A DNA stretch of 64,000 nt, from assembly GCF_039523795.1 (NCBI RefSeq), contig NZ_BAAAFZ010000060.1:1-64000 (forward strand). The letters are read 5' to 3'. The notes beneath the pieces were generated by a model, which saw nothing but the letters and a program-made list of their open reading frames with translations, ran no database searches and was not told the DNA's origin. Source of the stretch: Craurococcus roseus (lineage in GTDB: Bacteria; Pseudomonadota; Alphaproteobacteria; Acetobacterales; Acetobacteraceae). Below, in pieces: positions 16,389 through 24,336 of this stretch (within the stretch, counting starts at the first letter, position 1; each line of letters starts with the position of its first letter). The position numbers and the translations under genes are program-made.

Positions 16389-17511
16389 CGCCGATGCCGA
16401 CATCGCCGCTGTGGCGGAGGAGCACCCCTTCGCGGCCTACGTCCGCCCCCTCGGCCGCGGCCCCGGCCGGTCGCGCGCCCTGACGCGGGAGGAGGCGCGC
16501 GAGGCGCTGCGGATGGTGCTGCGCGGGGAGGCGGACCCGCACCAGGTCGGCGCCTTCCTCATGCTGCTTCGCTACCGCGGCGAGGACCCGGACGAGGTCA
16601 CCGGACTCGTGGAAGCGGCGCGTGAGGCCGTTGGCGCAGGCCCGGTGCCCACGGGCTCGGCCCCGGTGGATCTGGACTGGCCCTCCTACGGGTCGGGGCG
16701 GACGCGGGGCGCCCCGTGGTTCCTGCTCGCCGCGCTCGCCTTGGCGCGGGCAGGGGGATACCGGGTGTTGATGCACGGTTCGAACGAGTTCTCGCGCGGC
16801 ACCCCGGTGCCGGAGGCGATGGCAGCGCTCGGGCTGCGCCCGGCCGTGGACCGGGCGGACGCCTCGCGCCACCTGGACGCGGACGGCTTCGCTTACCTGC
16901 CCCTGGCCGCGATGAATCCTGGCCTGGACCGGCTGCTCGGGCTGCGCTCCCTGCTCGGCCTGCGCTCGCCGGTGAACACGGTGGCGCGTCTGCTCGACCC
17001 CTTCGACGCGCGCGCCGGCGTGGACGGCGTTTTCCACCCGCCCTACATCGCGCTTCACCTCGGGACGGCGGAGCGGCTCGGGCGGCCGCGGCTGCTCGTG
17101 GTCAAGGGCGGCGGCGGCGAGGCCGAGCGGAACGCCGCGAAGCCGATGGCCGCGCACCTCTTCGACCGCCGGGCGGGCAAGGCGGAACTCGACCTGCCGG
17201 CCACCTCCGCCGCGCGGGCGGGCGGCGCGGACCTCCTGCGCGTGTGGCGGGGCGAGGAGGACGCGGAAGGCGAGACGGCCGTGGTGAAGGCGACGATCGC
17301 CCTCGGCTTGCTCGCGCTCGGCGCCGCGGACACGGGCGCGCGGGCCGATGCGCAGGCGGCCGAGATCTGGAGCGGGCGGCACCATCCCCGGCCCGCGGCC
17401 CCGCGCGGGGATGGCGCCGCCGCCGCCTCCGTCGCGCGACGGGAAGCACCTCAGGATCGGAGCAAAGGCGGCCGCCCATCCGAGGCCCCGCGCCCGGCGC
17501 GCATCGCATAG
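16378..17511 (+). CDS. TrpD2/YbiB-like protein (anthranilate phosphoribosyltransferase family)
   Basis: About 377 residues from GTG; an alternative ATG is 30 bp upstream. The N-terminal helical bundle (YVRPLGRGPGRSRALTREEA, MVLRGEADPHQVGAFLMLLR) and the later LMHGSNEFSRG, PVNTVARLLDP and VVKGGGGEAERNA segments match the glycosyltransferase family 3 fold of TrpD2/YbiB. Those proteins are not true TrpD enzymes; YbiB binds nucleic acid in E. coli. The role next to nir genes is unknown. The start overlaps the cbiX-like gene by 11 bp, so it belongs to the nir transcript. The C-terminal ~50 residues are low-complexity. Confidence 0.75.
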   Translation: MRADADADIAAVAEEHPFAAYVRPLGRGPGRSRALTREEAREALRMVLRGEADPHQVGAFLMLLRYRGEDPDEVTGLVEAAREAVGAGPVPTGSAPVDLDWPSYGSGRTRGAPWFLLAALALARAGGYRVLMHGSNEFSRGTPVPEAMAALGLRPAVDRADASRHLDADGFAYLPLAAMNPGLDRLLGLRSLLGLRSPVNTVARLLDPFDARAGVDGVFHPPYIALHLGTAERLGRPRLLVVKGGGGEAERNAAKPMAAHLFDRRAGKAELDLPATSAARAGGADLLRVWRGEEDAEGETAVVKATIALGLLALGAADTGARADAQAAEIWSGRHHPRPAAPRGDGAAAASVARREAPQDRSKGGRPSEAPRPARIA

Positions 17512-17608
17512 AGGTCGGGGAGCGCCTTGTTGGAGTCCTTTCGCCGGCCTGCACGCATGGAGGACCGCCCGACGGCTTGGGCCACGGCCAAGCGCGTGGG
17601 ACGGCGGC

Positions 17609-17833
17609 CATGGGCTGCCCAACCCGAGCCACATCGTCCCGGTGGTGGTGGGCGACCCGGCGCGGTGCAAGGCGATCTGCGACGCGCCGCTGGACGGGCA
17701 CGGCGTCCACGTCCAGCCCATCAACTACCCCACCGTCCCGCGCGGGACGGAGCGGCTGCGCCTCACCCCCTCGCCGCTGCACACCGGCGGGGATGTGGAC
17801 CGCTTGGTCGACTCCCTTCGGCGATCCGGTCCC
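17609..17833 (+). pseudogene. Remnant of 5-aminolevulinate synthase (hemA), C-terminal piece
   Basis: One frame reads NPSHIVPVVVGDPARCKAIC, then VQPINYPTVPRGTERLRLTP and SPLHTGGDVDRLVDSL. These are the highly conserved last ~70 residues of ALA synthase, whose intact length is about 400 residues. Upstream of the first block the similarity stops abruptly (only GLP of the expected segment remains). There is no start codon or ribosome site, and the frame runs on past the family's C-terminus without a stop. This is a decayed or truncated hemA copy between the nir operon and a liv operon. The boundaries are approximate. Confidence 0.85.
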
Positions 17834-17950
17834 GGTTTAGCTTACGGAAGGCCGCCTGATGGAAGCGCCGGGTGGCGCCCCCCTGGCGGGCAGGCACCGG
17901 GCGGAAAGGGAACCGGCCCGAACGGCGCGCGGCGGGAAGCGCCGGGCGGC

Positions 17951-20539
17951 TCAGAGCCAAAGCACCTTCCGCCGCAGTTCCCCGTCCTCGCGGAGCGACC
18001 GCGACGGCCCGCTCCACGTCACCGCGCCGCGCTCCAGCGCCACGGTGCTGTCGGACAGCGCCAGGGCGAGGTCCAGGTGGTGGTCCACGATCACGATCGA
18101 GACCTCCTGGCGCAGCTTGTCGAAGGCCTCGAACAGCTCCTCCGTCACCGCCGGCGACAGCCCTTCGAAGGGCTCGTCCAGCAGCAGCAGCCGCGTGTCG
18201 CCCGACAAGGCGCGCGCCACCGCCACCATCTGCTGCTCGCCGCCCGATAGGTTGTCGGCCGCCGTGGTCCAACGCTGCTTCAGGCGCGGGAAGAACTCCA
18301 GCACCTTCTCCTCTTCCCAATGCCGCCCCGCGCCGGTGATGCGCTTCAGCCGGCCGAGCGCCAGGTTCTCCGCCACCGTCATGCCGGCGAAGAGGCTGCG
18401 GCCCTGCGGGACGTAGCCGACGCCGCGCCGCGACACCGCGTCCGAGGGCAGGCCCGAGATCACGTCGTCCGCCAGCGAAATCCGCCCCGAAGCGGGCGGC
18501 GCGATGCCGATGATCGTCTTGAGGAGGGTGGACTTGCCAGCGCCGTTGCGCCCCAGCAGCGCCACGATCTCCCCTTCCCGCGCGGTGAGCGAGATGCCGT
18601 TCAGGATGTGGCTCTTGCCGTAGAAGGTGTGGACCTCCTCGACGCGGAGCAGCGGCGAATCGCCGTGGGCGGCGGACGGCCGGGGCTTCGCCGCGACCGC
18701 CGTGGCGCCGGAGCCGAGGTAGACGGCCTGCACCTTCTCGTCCGTGCGCGCGTCCTCCACCGTGCCGTCCACCAGCACCTCGCCGTCCGCCATCACCGTG
18801 ACTCGGTCGGCCAGGCGGAACACGCGGTCGATGTCGTGCTCCACCAGCAGCACCGGGATGTCGGCCGAGAGCGTCTTCACCAGGTTGCCCACCCGCTCGC
18901 GCTCCGCCGCGGCGAGGCCCGCGAGCGGCTCGTCCAGCAGCAGCACGCGCGGGCGCGTCGCCAGCGCGAGGCCCATGTCGAGCAGGCGCTGCCCGCCGTA
19001 GGAGAGCGACGCCGCCTCCGCCCGCTCCGCGCCCGCGAGGCCGGTCCAGCGCAGCAGCTCCGCCGTGTCGGCGTTGATCTCCGGGATCGCGCGCGCGTCG
19101 CGGAAGGGGTGGAACCGCGCCGGGTGCCGCGCCTGCACCGCCAGCCGGATGTTCTCCTCCACCGACAGCCCGCCGAACAGGTTGGTGATCTGGAAGGACC
19201 GCCCGAGCCCCGCTTCGGTGACGGCGTGCGGCTCCAGGCCCGCGATGGAGCGCCCGTCCAGGGTGATCCGCCCCGCGTCCGGCTCGAACATGCCCGAGAT
19301 CAGGTTGAAGGCGGTGGTCTTGCCCGCGCCGTTCGGCCCTATCAGCGCGTGCAACGTGCGGTCGGAAACGCGGATGTCGGCCCCGCGCACCGCGCGGATG
19401 CCGCCGAAGGACTTGCTGATGCCCTCCGCCGCCAGCACCGGCCCGTCCCCCGTGGTCTCCGGCCGCCGGATGAACCGCTCCGGCACCCGCCCGCTTTCGC
19501 CCGCCCGGCGCGCGGACATGGCCGCCGCCTCTTCCGTCTTCTTGCGGAAGGGCGCGAGCAGCCGCCCCGCGACGCCGACCAGCCCCGTGGGCGAGAACAC
19601 GATGAAGCCCACGAAGAGCAGGCCGAAGACGAGCAGCCAGTTCTCCGTCCACATGGACAGGAACTCGCGGAACAGCACGTAGAACAGCGCCCCCAGCGCC
19701 GGCCCGAGGAAGCTCCGCATCCCCCCGATGACGACCATCGCCAGCAGCTCGCCGGAGAAGGCGATGGAGATCGGGTCCGCCGAGGCGAAGCGGTGGTTGA
19801 ACACCGCCAGCACGCCGGCGAGGCCGGTGACGGTGGCGGATGCGACGAAGGCCAACAGCTTGTACCGGTCCGTGTCGTAGCCGACGAACCGCGCCCGCTG
19901 CTCGTTCTCCCGTATGGCGACCAGCACGGTCCCGACCGGCGAAGCGTGGAAGCGCCGCAGCGCCCAGACCACGCCGAAGGCCACGACGGCGACCAGGGCG
20001 TAATACAGGCGTGGATCGTCCAGCACCGCCCAACGGGTCACGCCGCCGAACCCGTTCTCCCCGCCCGTCAGCGCCGTCCAGCGGAAGGCCACCGCGTAGA
20101 GCATGGCGGTGAGCGCCAGTGTGAGCAGCGAGAAATAGACGCCCCGCCGCCGCAGTATCAGCGCCCCCGCGGCGAGCGCGGAGCCGCCCACCACCAACAG
20201 CGCGCCCAGGGCCGGCAGCAGCATGTCGCCGGGGAACAGGTGCCGCTGGATGATGGCCGCGGCGTAGGCGCCGACGCCGAACCAGGCGCCGTGCCCGAAG
20301 GACACCAAGCCGGTGTGCCCCACCAGGATGTTCAGCCCCATCACCGCGACGGCCATGATGGCGACGTCCGCGGAGGTCTTCAGGGTGAGGCCGAGCGCGT
20401 CCAGCGCGAAGGGCAGGACGAGCAGCGCGGCCGCGGCGACCGCCAGGTCGCGCAGCGCGCCGCGCCCCTGCCGGACGACCAGCGGCGCCTCGCTGGCGGC
20501 GACCGGGGTTTCGGGCGTGGCGGGGGTGGGCTTGTTCAT
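17951..20539 (-). CDS. Fused LivM-LivG-LivF branched-chain amino acid-type ABC transporter protein
   Basis: 862 residues carry three normally separate subunits. Residues ~1-340 are a LivM-type permease (LNILVGHTGLVSFGHGAWFG, GGMRSFLGPALGA). A LivG-type ATPase follows with Walker A GPNGAGKT near 400 and SLSYGGQRLLDMGLAL, then a LivF-type ATPase with Walker A GRNGAGKS near 663 and LSGGEQQMVAVARAL. A linker rich in Ala/Arg/Glu (about 335-365) joins membrane and ATPase parts. It is the last gene of a minus-strand operon, 12 bp after the LivH permease. The likely substrates are amino acids, amides or short acids. The single frame is uninterrupted, so the fusion is not a sequencing artefact of stops. 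Confidence 0.93.
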   Translation of the reverse strand: MNKPTPATPETPVAASEAPLVVRQGRGALRDLAVAAAALLVLPFALDALGLTLKTSADVAIMAVAVMGLNILVGHTGLVSFGHGAWFGVGAYAAAIIQRHLFPGDMLLPALGALLVVGGSALAAGALILRRRGVYFSLLTLALTAMLYAVAFRWTALTGGENGFGGVTRWAVLDDPRLYYALVAVVAFGVVWALRRFHASPVGTVLVAIRENEQRARFVGYDTDRYKLLAFVASATVTGLAGVLAVFNHRFASADPISIAFSGELLAMVVIGGMRSFLGPALGALFYVLFREFLSMWTENWLLVFGLLFVGFIVFSPTGLVGVAGRLLAPFRKKTEEAAAMSARRAGESGRVPERFIRRPETTGDGPVLAAEGISKSFGGIRAVRGADIRVSDRTLHALIGPNGAGKTTAFNLISGMFEPDAGRITLDGRSIAGLEPHAVTEAGLGRSFQITNLFGGLSVEENIRLAVQARHPARFHPFRDARAIPEINADTAELLRWTGLAGAERAEAASLSYGGQRLLDMGLALATRPRVLLLDEPLAGLAAAERERVGNLVKTLSADIPVLLVEHDIDRVFRLADRVTVMADGEVLVDGTVEDARTDEKVQAVYLGSGATAVAAKPRPSAAHGDSPLLRVEEVHTFYGKSHILNGISLTAREGEIVALLGRNGAGKSTLLKTIIGIAPPASGRISLADDVISGLPSDAVSRRGVGYVPQGRSLFAGMTVAENLALGRLKRITGAGRHWEEEKVLEFFPRLKQRWTTAADNLSGGEQQMVAVARALSGDTRLLLLDEPFEGLSPAVTEELFEAFDKLRQEVSIVIVDHHLDLALALSDSTVALERGAVTWSGPSRSLREDGELRRKVLWL

Positions 20540-20551
20540 GGCGCGGCGCCC

Positions 20552-21427
20552 CTACTCGAACTTGGCGATCCGCTCGCCGAACAGCCCGCGCGGGCGCAGC
20601 AAGAGGACCAGCAGCATCAGGAGGTAGATGGACGCCTCGGTCGCGGCCGGGGCGTAGTAGGCGGCGAGGCCGCGCACCACGCCCACGATCACCGCCGCCG
20701 CCACGACGCCCCAGAAAGAGCCGAGGCCGCCGATCACCACGACGACGAAGGCGAAGGTCAGGATCTCCGCCCCCATGGCCGGGTGGACGCCGGTGATCGG
20801 CGCCAGCATGACGCCGGCCACCGCGGCGAGCCCGACCGCGATCACCACCACCGCCGTCATGTAGGGCTTCAAGGAGATGCCGAGCGCGCCGACCATGTCC
20901 GGGTCCTGCACGCCCGCGCGCACCACCCGGCCGAAATAGGTCCGCGTCAGCAGCAGCCACAAGCCGAACACGCACAGCGCCGACACGCAGAGCACGGTGA
21001 GGCGGTAGACCGGATAGATGAAGTCGCCGACGAACACCTGCCCGCGCAGCATGTCCGGGATGGCGAAGGGCACCGGCGCGGCGCCGAACACCATCCGCAG
21101 GGTCTGCTCCGCCACCATGGCGAGGCCGAAGGTGAGCAGCAGGCCGTAGATCGGGTCGCCGCGGTAGAAGCGCCGCAGCAGGAACCGCTCGACCACGAGG
21201 CCCAGCGCGCCCACCAGCAGCGGCGAAACGACGAACGCCCCCCCGAAGCCCAGGTAAGGCGCCACCACCACGGCGAGGTAGGCGCCGATGGCGTAGAAGG
21301 CCCCGTGCGCCAGGTTGACGATGCCGCCCAGGCTGAAGATCAGCGACAAGCCGAGCGCGATGAGCAAGTAATAGGCGCCGATCAGCAGGCCGTTCAGCAC
21401 CTGCTCCAGCACGAAGACGAATTCCAT
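20552..21427 (-). CDS. LivH-type ABC transporter permease
   Basis: 291 residues, hydrophobic throughout, with the LivH signatures LIALGLSLIFSLGGIVNLAHG near the N-terminus and VVVIGGLGSFWGVVAAA near the C-terminus, at the family's usual length of about 290. It partners the LivM part of the downstream fusion to form the membrane channel for a periplasmic-binding-protein-dependent uptake system. It sits 60 bp after the binding-protein gene, with a strong hairpin between them. Confidence 0.93.
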   Translation of the reverse strand: MEFVFVLEQVLNGLLIGAYYLLIALGLSLIFSLGGIVNLAHGAFYAIGAYLAVVVAPYLGFGGAFVVSPLLVGALGLVVERFLLRRFYRGDPIYGLLLTFGLAMVAEQTLRMVFGAAPVPFAIPDMLRGQVFVGDFIYPVYRLTVLCVSALCVFGLWLLLTRTYFGRVVRAGVQDPDMVGALGISLKPYMTAVVVIAVGLAAVAGVMLAPITGVHPAMGAEILTFAFVVVVIGGLGSFWGVVAAAVIVGVVRGLAAYYAPAATEASIYLLMLLVLLLRPRGLFGERIAKFE

Positions 21428-21446
21428 GGGGCGGAACTCCCCGGGG

Positions 21447-21477
21447 GCGCCGCCGTCCCGGCCCGGGACGGCGGCGC
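21447..21477 (-). terminator. Strong hairpin between substrate-binding and permease genes (attenuator-like)
   Basis: Near-perfect inverted repeat: arm 21447-21461 pairs with 21463-21477 (core GCCGCCGTCCCGG / CCGGGACGGCGGC). There is no run of T downstream on the minus strand, so it may act as a partial terminator or an RNA-stability element that keeps binding-protein mRNA in excess over permease mRNA. Confidence 0.5.
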
Positions 21478-21487
21478 GCGGCCCGGA

Positions 21488-22741
21488 TCAGGCGCGGAAG
21501 GTGCAGGTGTTCTCTTCGGGTGTCGCGGCGATGGCTTCCAGGCTCTCCTCCGGGCCGGGCACCGGCGGAGAAGAGGTGAAGATGTCCCAGCGGTTCTTCT
21601 CCTGCCCGCGCGGCAGGGCGGTGATGGCGTACATCTCCATCATCAACTGGTGGTCGCGCTGGCGGAAATGGCCCTCACGCGATTTGAGTATGTCGAACTT
21701 CGCGCCCTTCTCCAGGTACTCGACGATCTTCATCGCGTCCGTGCCGCGGGTTTCCGTCATGGCCTGCGCCATTATCTTGAGGGCGCAGTAGTCGCCCCAG
21801 GCCTGGTTCTCCGGCGGGCGGTTGTACTTCGCGCTGAAGGCCGAGACGAAGCGCTTGGTGCCGGGCGTGTCGATCAGGTGGTGCCAGACCACCGGCCAGA
21901 TGCCACCGAAGTTCCCGGCGCCGGCGCCCCAGGCCAGCGCCGTGTCGAAGCCGAAGCCCGCGACGGGGAAGCGCAGCCCGTACTCGCCGTACTGCTTCAG
22001 GAAGTTGGTGATCTGGTTGCCGGCGAGGTTGGAGACCACGACGTCCGGCCGCCCTTGCCGGATCTTCAGGAGCACGGGCGAGAAGTCCGTCAGGTCGGTG
22101 GGCACCAGGTCCTCGCTCGCCACCTGGGCGCCGTTCTCCGCGGCGAAGCGGCGCGCGACCTTGGAAAGGTCGTGGCCGAAGGCGTAGTCGGCCGTCATGA
22201 AGTGCCACTTCTTGCCGCGCGCCAAGCCGTCGCGCAGCAGGCTGCGGCCGACGGTCTTCACGTACATCGAGTTCTGCGCCTCGGTGTGGAACATGAAGCG
22301 CTGGCAGTCGCTGCCGCGCAGCGCGTCGCTGTTGGCGCCGGTGTTGACGAACAGCGCCTTCTCGCGCTGCACCACCTGCGCGATGCCGAGCGCGGTGGCG
22401 GAGGAGATCTCGCCGATGATGCAGGCGACCTTGTCGCGCTGCACCAGCCGCTCCGCCTTGGCGCTGCCGGTTTGCGGGTTGACGCTGTCCTCGATCAGCA
22501 GCTCTATCTTGCGGCCGTTCACGCCGCCTGCCGCGTTGACCTCCTCGGCCGCGAGTTGCACCGCCTGGACCGCGAACTCGCCCAAGGGCCCGAGGAAGCC
22601 CGTGCGCGGCGTCAGGTGCCCGATGCGGATGGCGTCCGACTGGCCGTAGGAAATGGCCGGCATCGCCAGCGTCGCCGCCGCGGCCGTGCCGCCGAGCACG
22701 ACCGCGCGCCGCCCGGCGTCGGGCAGGGTTCCCTTGGACAT
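21488..22741 (-). CDS. ABC transporter substrate-binding protein (LivK/amide-binding type, Tat-like signal)
   Basis: 417 residues: an N-terminal Tat-like signal (DAGRRAVVLGGTAAAATLA) then a periplasmic binding protein type 1 fold with IRIGHLTPRTGFLGPLGEF, AAEEVNAAGGVNGRKIELLI and ATALGIAQVVQREKALFVN. It delivers ligand to the LivH/LivMGF complex. The ligand cannot be set from sequence; this branch includes amino acid, urea/amide and aromatic-acid binders. AGGAGAGAGGA immediately before the ATG is a strong ribosome site. It is the first gene of the transporter operon. Confidence 0.9.
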   Translation of the reverse strand: MSKGTLPDAGRRAVVLGGTAAAATLAMPAISYGQSDAIRIGHLTPRTGFLGPLGEFAVQAVQLAAEEVNAAGGVNGRKIELLIEDSVNPQTGSAKAERLVQRDKVACIIGEISSATALGIAQVVQREKALFVNTGANSDALRGSDCQRFMFHTEAQNSMYVKTVGRSLLRDGLARGKKWHFMTADYAFGHDLSKVARRFAAENGAQVASEDLVPTDLTDFSPVLLKIRQGRPDVVVSNLAGNQITNFLKQYGEYGLRFPVAGFGFDTALAWGAGAGNFGGIWPVVWHHLIDTPGTKRFVSAFSAKYNRPPENQAWGDYCALKIMAQAMTETRGTDAMKIVEYLEKGAKFDILKSREGHFRQRDHQLMMEMYAITALPRGQEKNRWDIFTSSPPVPGPEESLEAIAATPEENTCTFRA

Positions 22742-23184
22742 TCCTCTCTCCTCTTCTCGTTCCGGCGGGTGCTGCTCGGCGCCTCGCCCCGTTTGGAGCG
22801 GCTTGCCGCCCCTCTCGGGCGATGTCCAGCCCCGCGCGTCGGCACGGCTTCGACCCAACGCGCCGCGTTGCGCGTGCCGGCGACCGCCGGCCCGGCACGG
22901 CCGGAGGCGCTCCCGGACCTTTCGGCGTCCGCCTCCCGAAGGTTCGTCGCTGGCGCCGTTCTGACCGGAGCGCATCGAGCCCCGGGTGCGCCAAGCGGGG
23001 CGGTTCAGGTACGGATGGGACGGCAGCCGCATGCACAGGCGCCTCGTGCATGGGGCGTGGGGTCGGGTCCATTGTCCGCCGAGGACGTGAACCGGCGCTG
23101 GCCGAGCGGTCGGGCGAACAATCCGCGGGCGGGGCGCGCTCCACGAAGCCAGGGCGAGTCCGCACAGGGGACCGAGGGACGGGC
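22742..23184. other. Intergenic region between divergent binding-protein and DUF2235 genes
   Basis: No convincing gene in 443 bp. The minus side starts with the strong ribosome site of the transporter operon. On the plus side, an almost perfect palindrome at 23031-23051 (ATGCACAGGC / GCCTCGTGCAT, one extra C) lies about 134 bp before the DUF2235 start and could be an operator. No clear sigma-70 hexamers were seen. Confidence 0.4.
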
Positions 23185-24312
23185 ATGCCGAAGAACCTCG
23201 TGGTGTGCTGCGACGGGACCGCCAACGAATTCGCCCGGGACCACACCAACGTCCTGAAGCTGTTCTCGGCGCTCGTGCAGGAGCCCGGCGCGCAGCTCGC
23301 CATCTACCACCCCGGGGTGGGCACCATGGAAGCGGTCGGCGCCCTCACCAGCACGGCGCGGGAGGTCACGAAGCTCCTCGGCAAAGCGATAGGCTACGGG
23401 CTGGAGACCGACATCCGGGACGCCTACGCGAGCGTCATGGAGTTCCACGAGGAGGGCGACCGCCTGTTCCTCTTCGGGTTCAGCCGCGGCGCTTACACGG
23501 TGCGGGCCGTGGCCTCCCTGCTCCACATGTTCGGCCTGATGCGGCGCGGGCAGGAACGGCTGATCCCCTACGCGATCCGGATGATGAGCGCGCTGGACCG
23601 GGAGGACGCGGGATTTCCCGACGGGTCCCGGAGCGCCGCGCGGCGCGCGTTCTTCGAGCAGGCAGAGCGGTTCAAGGCGACCTTTTCGGACAGGGTCTGC
23701 CGACCGCATTTCGTCGGCGTCTGGGACACCGTCAGTTCGGTCGGCTGGATCGAGAACCCGCTGAAGCTCCCCTGGACGGCCAACAACCCTTCCATCCGGA
23801 TCGGCCGCCACGCGGTTTCGCTCGACGAGCGGCGCGCCTTTTTCCGGACCAACCTCTGGGTGCCCGCCGAGCCGCCGAAGCGGTCCGGCCCCGCCGACCT
23901 GATGCAGGTCTGGTTCCCCGGCGCGCACGGCGACGTGGGCGGCGGTTACCCGGAGGAGGAGAGCGGGCTTTCCAAGTTCGCGCTCGGATGGATGGCATGT
24001 GAGGCGCGCAAGGCCGGCCTGCTGGTCGACCGCGGCAGGTTCGACCTGGTGATGGGCCGGGCCGGCGACGGCTACGCCCCCGCCGACCCGGACGCTTGCC
24101 TGCACGAGTCGCTGCGGGGGTGGTGGCGGCTGGCCGAGTTCGTGCCCAGAAAGCGCGGCGACCGGCGGGCGGGGCGGGGCGGGCGCCGCATGAACCTCTT
24201 CCGCCGGCGCGATCCGCCGCCGGCGCCGCTCGTCCACGATGTCGCGTTCCTGCGCCGCGGCTACCGGCCGCCGCCCGGGGCGGTGCGCGTCCGGACGGAC
24301 CCGATCCGTTAA
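23185..24312 (+). CDS. DUF2235 alpha/beta-hydrolase domain protein
   Basis: 375 residues. NLVVCCDGTANEF at the start and the nucleophile elbow GFSRGAYT (Ser100) are the DUF2235 signature; FPGAHGDVGGGYPE near residue 250 supplies the likely catalytic Asp/His region. DUF2235 covers Tle1-type phospholipase effectors of type VI secretion and many unlinked cytosolic hydrolases. No VgrG, immunity or other secretion genes lie nearby, so an effector role is not supported. There is no signal peptide. The C-terminal 60 residues are Arg/Pro-rich. It converges with mfd, with 24 bp between stops and no obvious terminator. Confidence 0.85.
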   Translation: MPKNLVVCCDGTANEFARDHTNVLKLFSALVQEPGAQLAIYHPGVGTMEAVGALTSTAREVTKLLGKAIGYGLETDIRDAYASVMEFHEEGDRLFLFGFSRGAYTVRAVASLLHMFGLMRRGQERLIPYAIRMMSALDREDAGFPDGSRSAARRAFFEQAERFKATFSDRVCRPHFVGVWDTVSSVGWIENPLKLPWTANNPSIRIGRHAVSLDERRAFFRTNLWVPAEPPKRSGPADLMQVWFPGAHGDVGGGYPEEESGLSKFALGWMACEARKAGLLVDRGRFDLVMGRAGDGYAPADPDACLHESLRGWWRLAEFVPRKRGDRRAGRGGRRMNLFRRRDPPPAPLVHDVAFLRRGYRPPPGAVRVRTDPIR

Positions 24313-24336
24313 GGCACGGGCGCGGGAAGGCGCGCT

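Noticed and set aside
17527..17859. An intact small gene in the hemA-remnant region
   Set aside because: The 110-codon frame here is not the one with ALA synthase similarity and has no motif of its own.
18320..23257. A 1645-codon plus-strand open frame across the liv operon
   Set aside because: It is antisense to three well-matched transporter genes, is rich in Arg/His/Gln/Glu as expected of a GC-rich shadow frame, and shows no domain.
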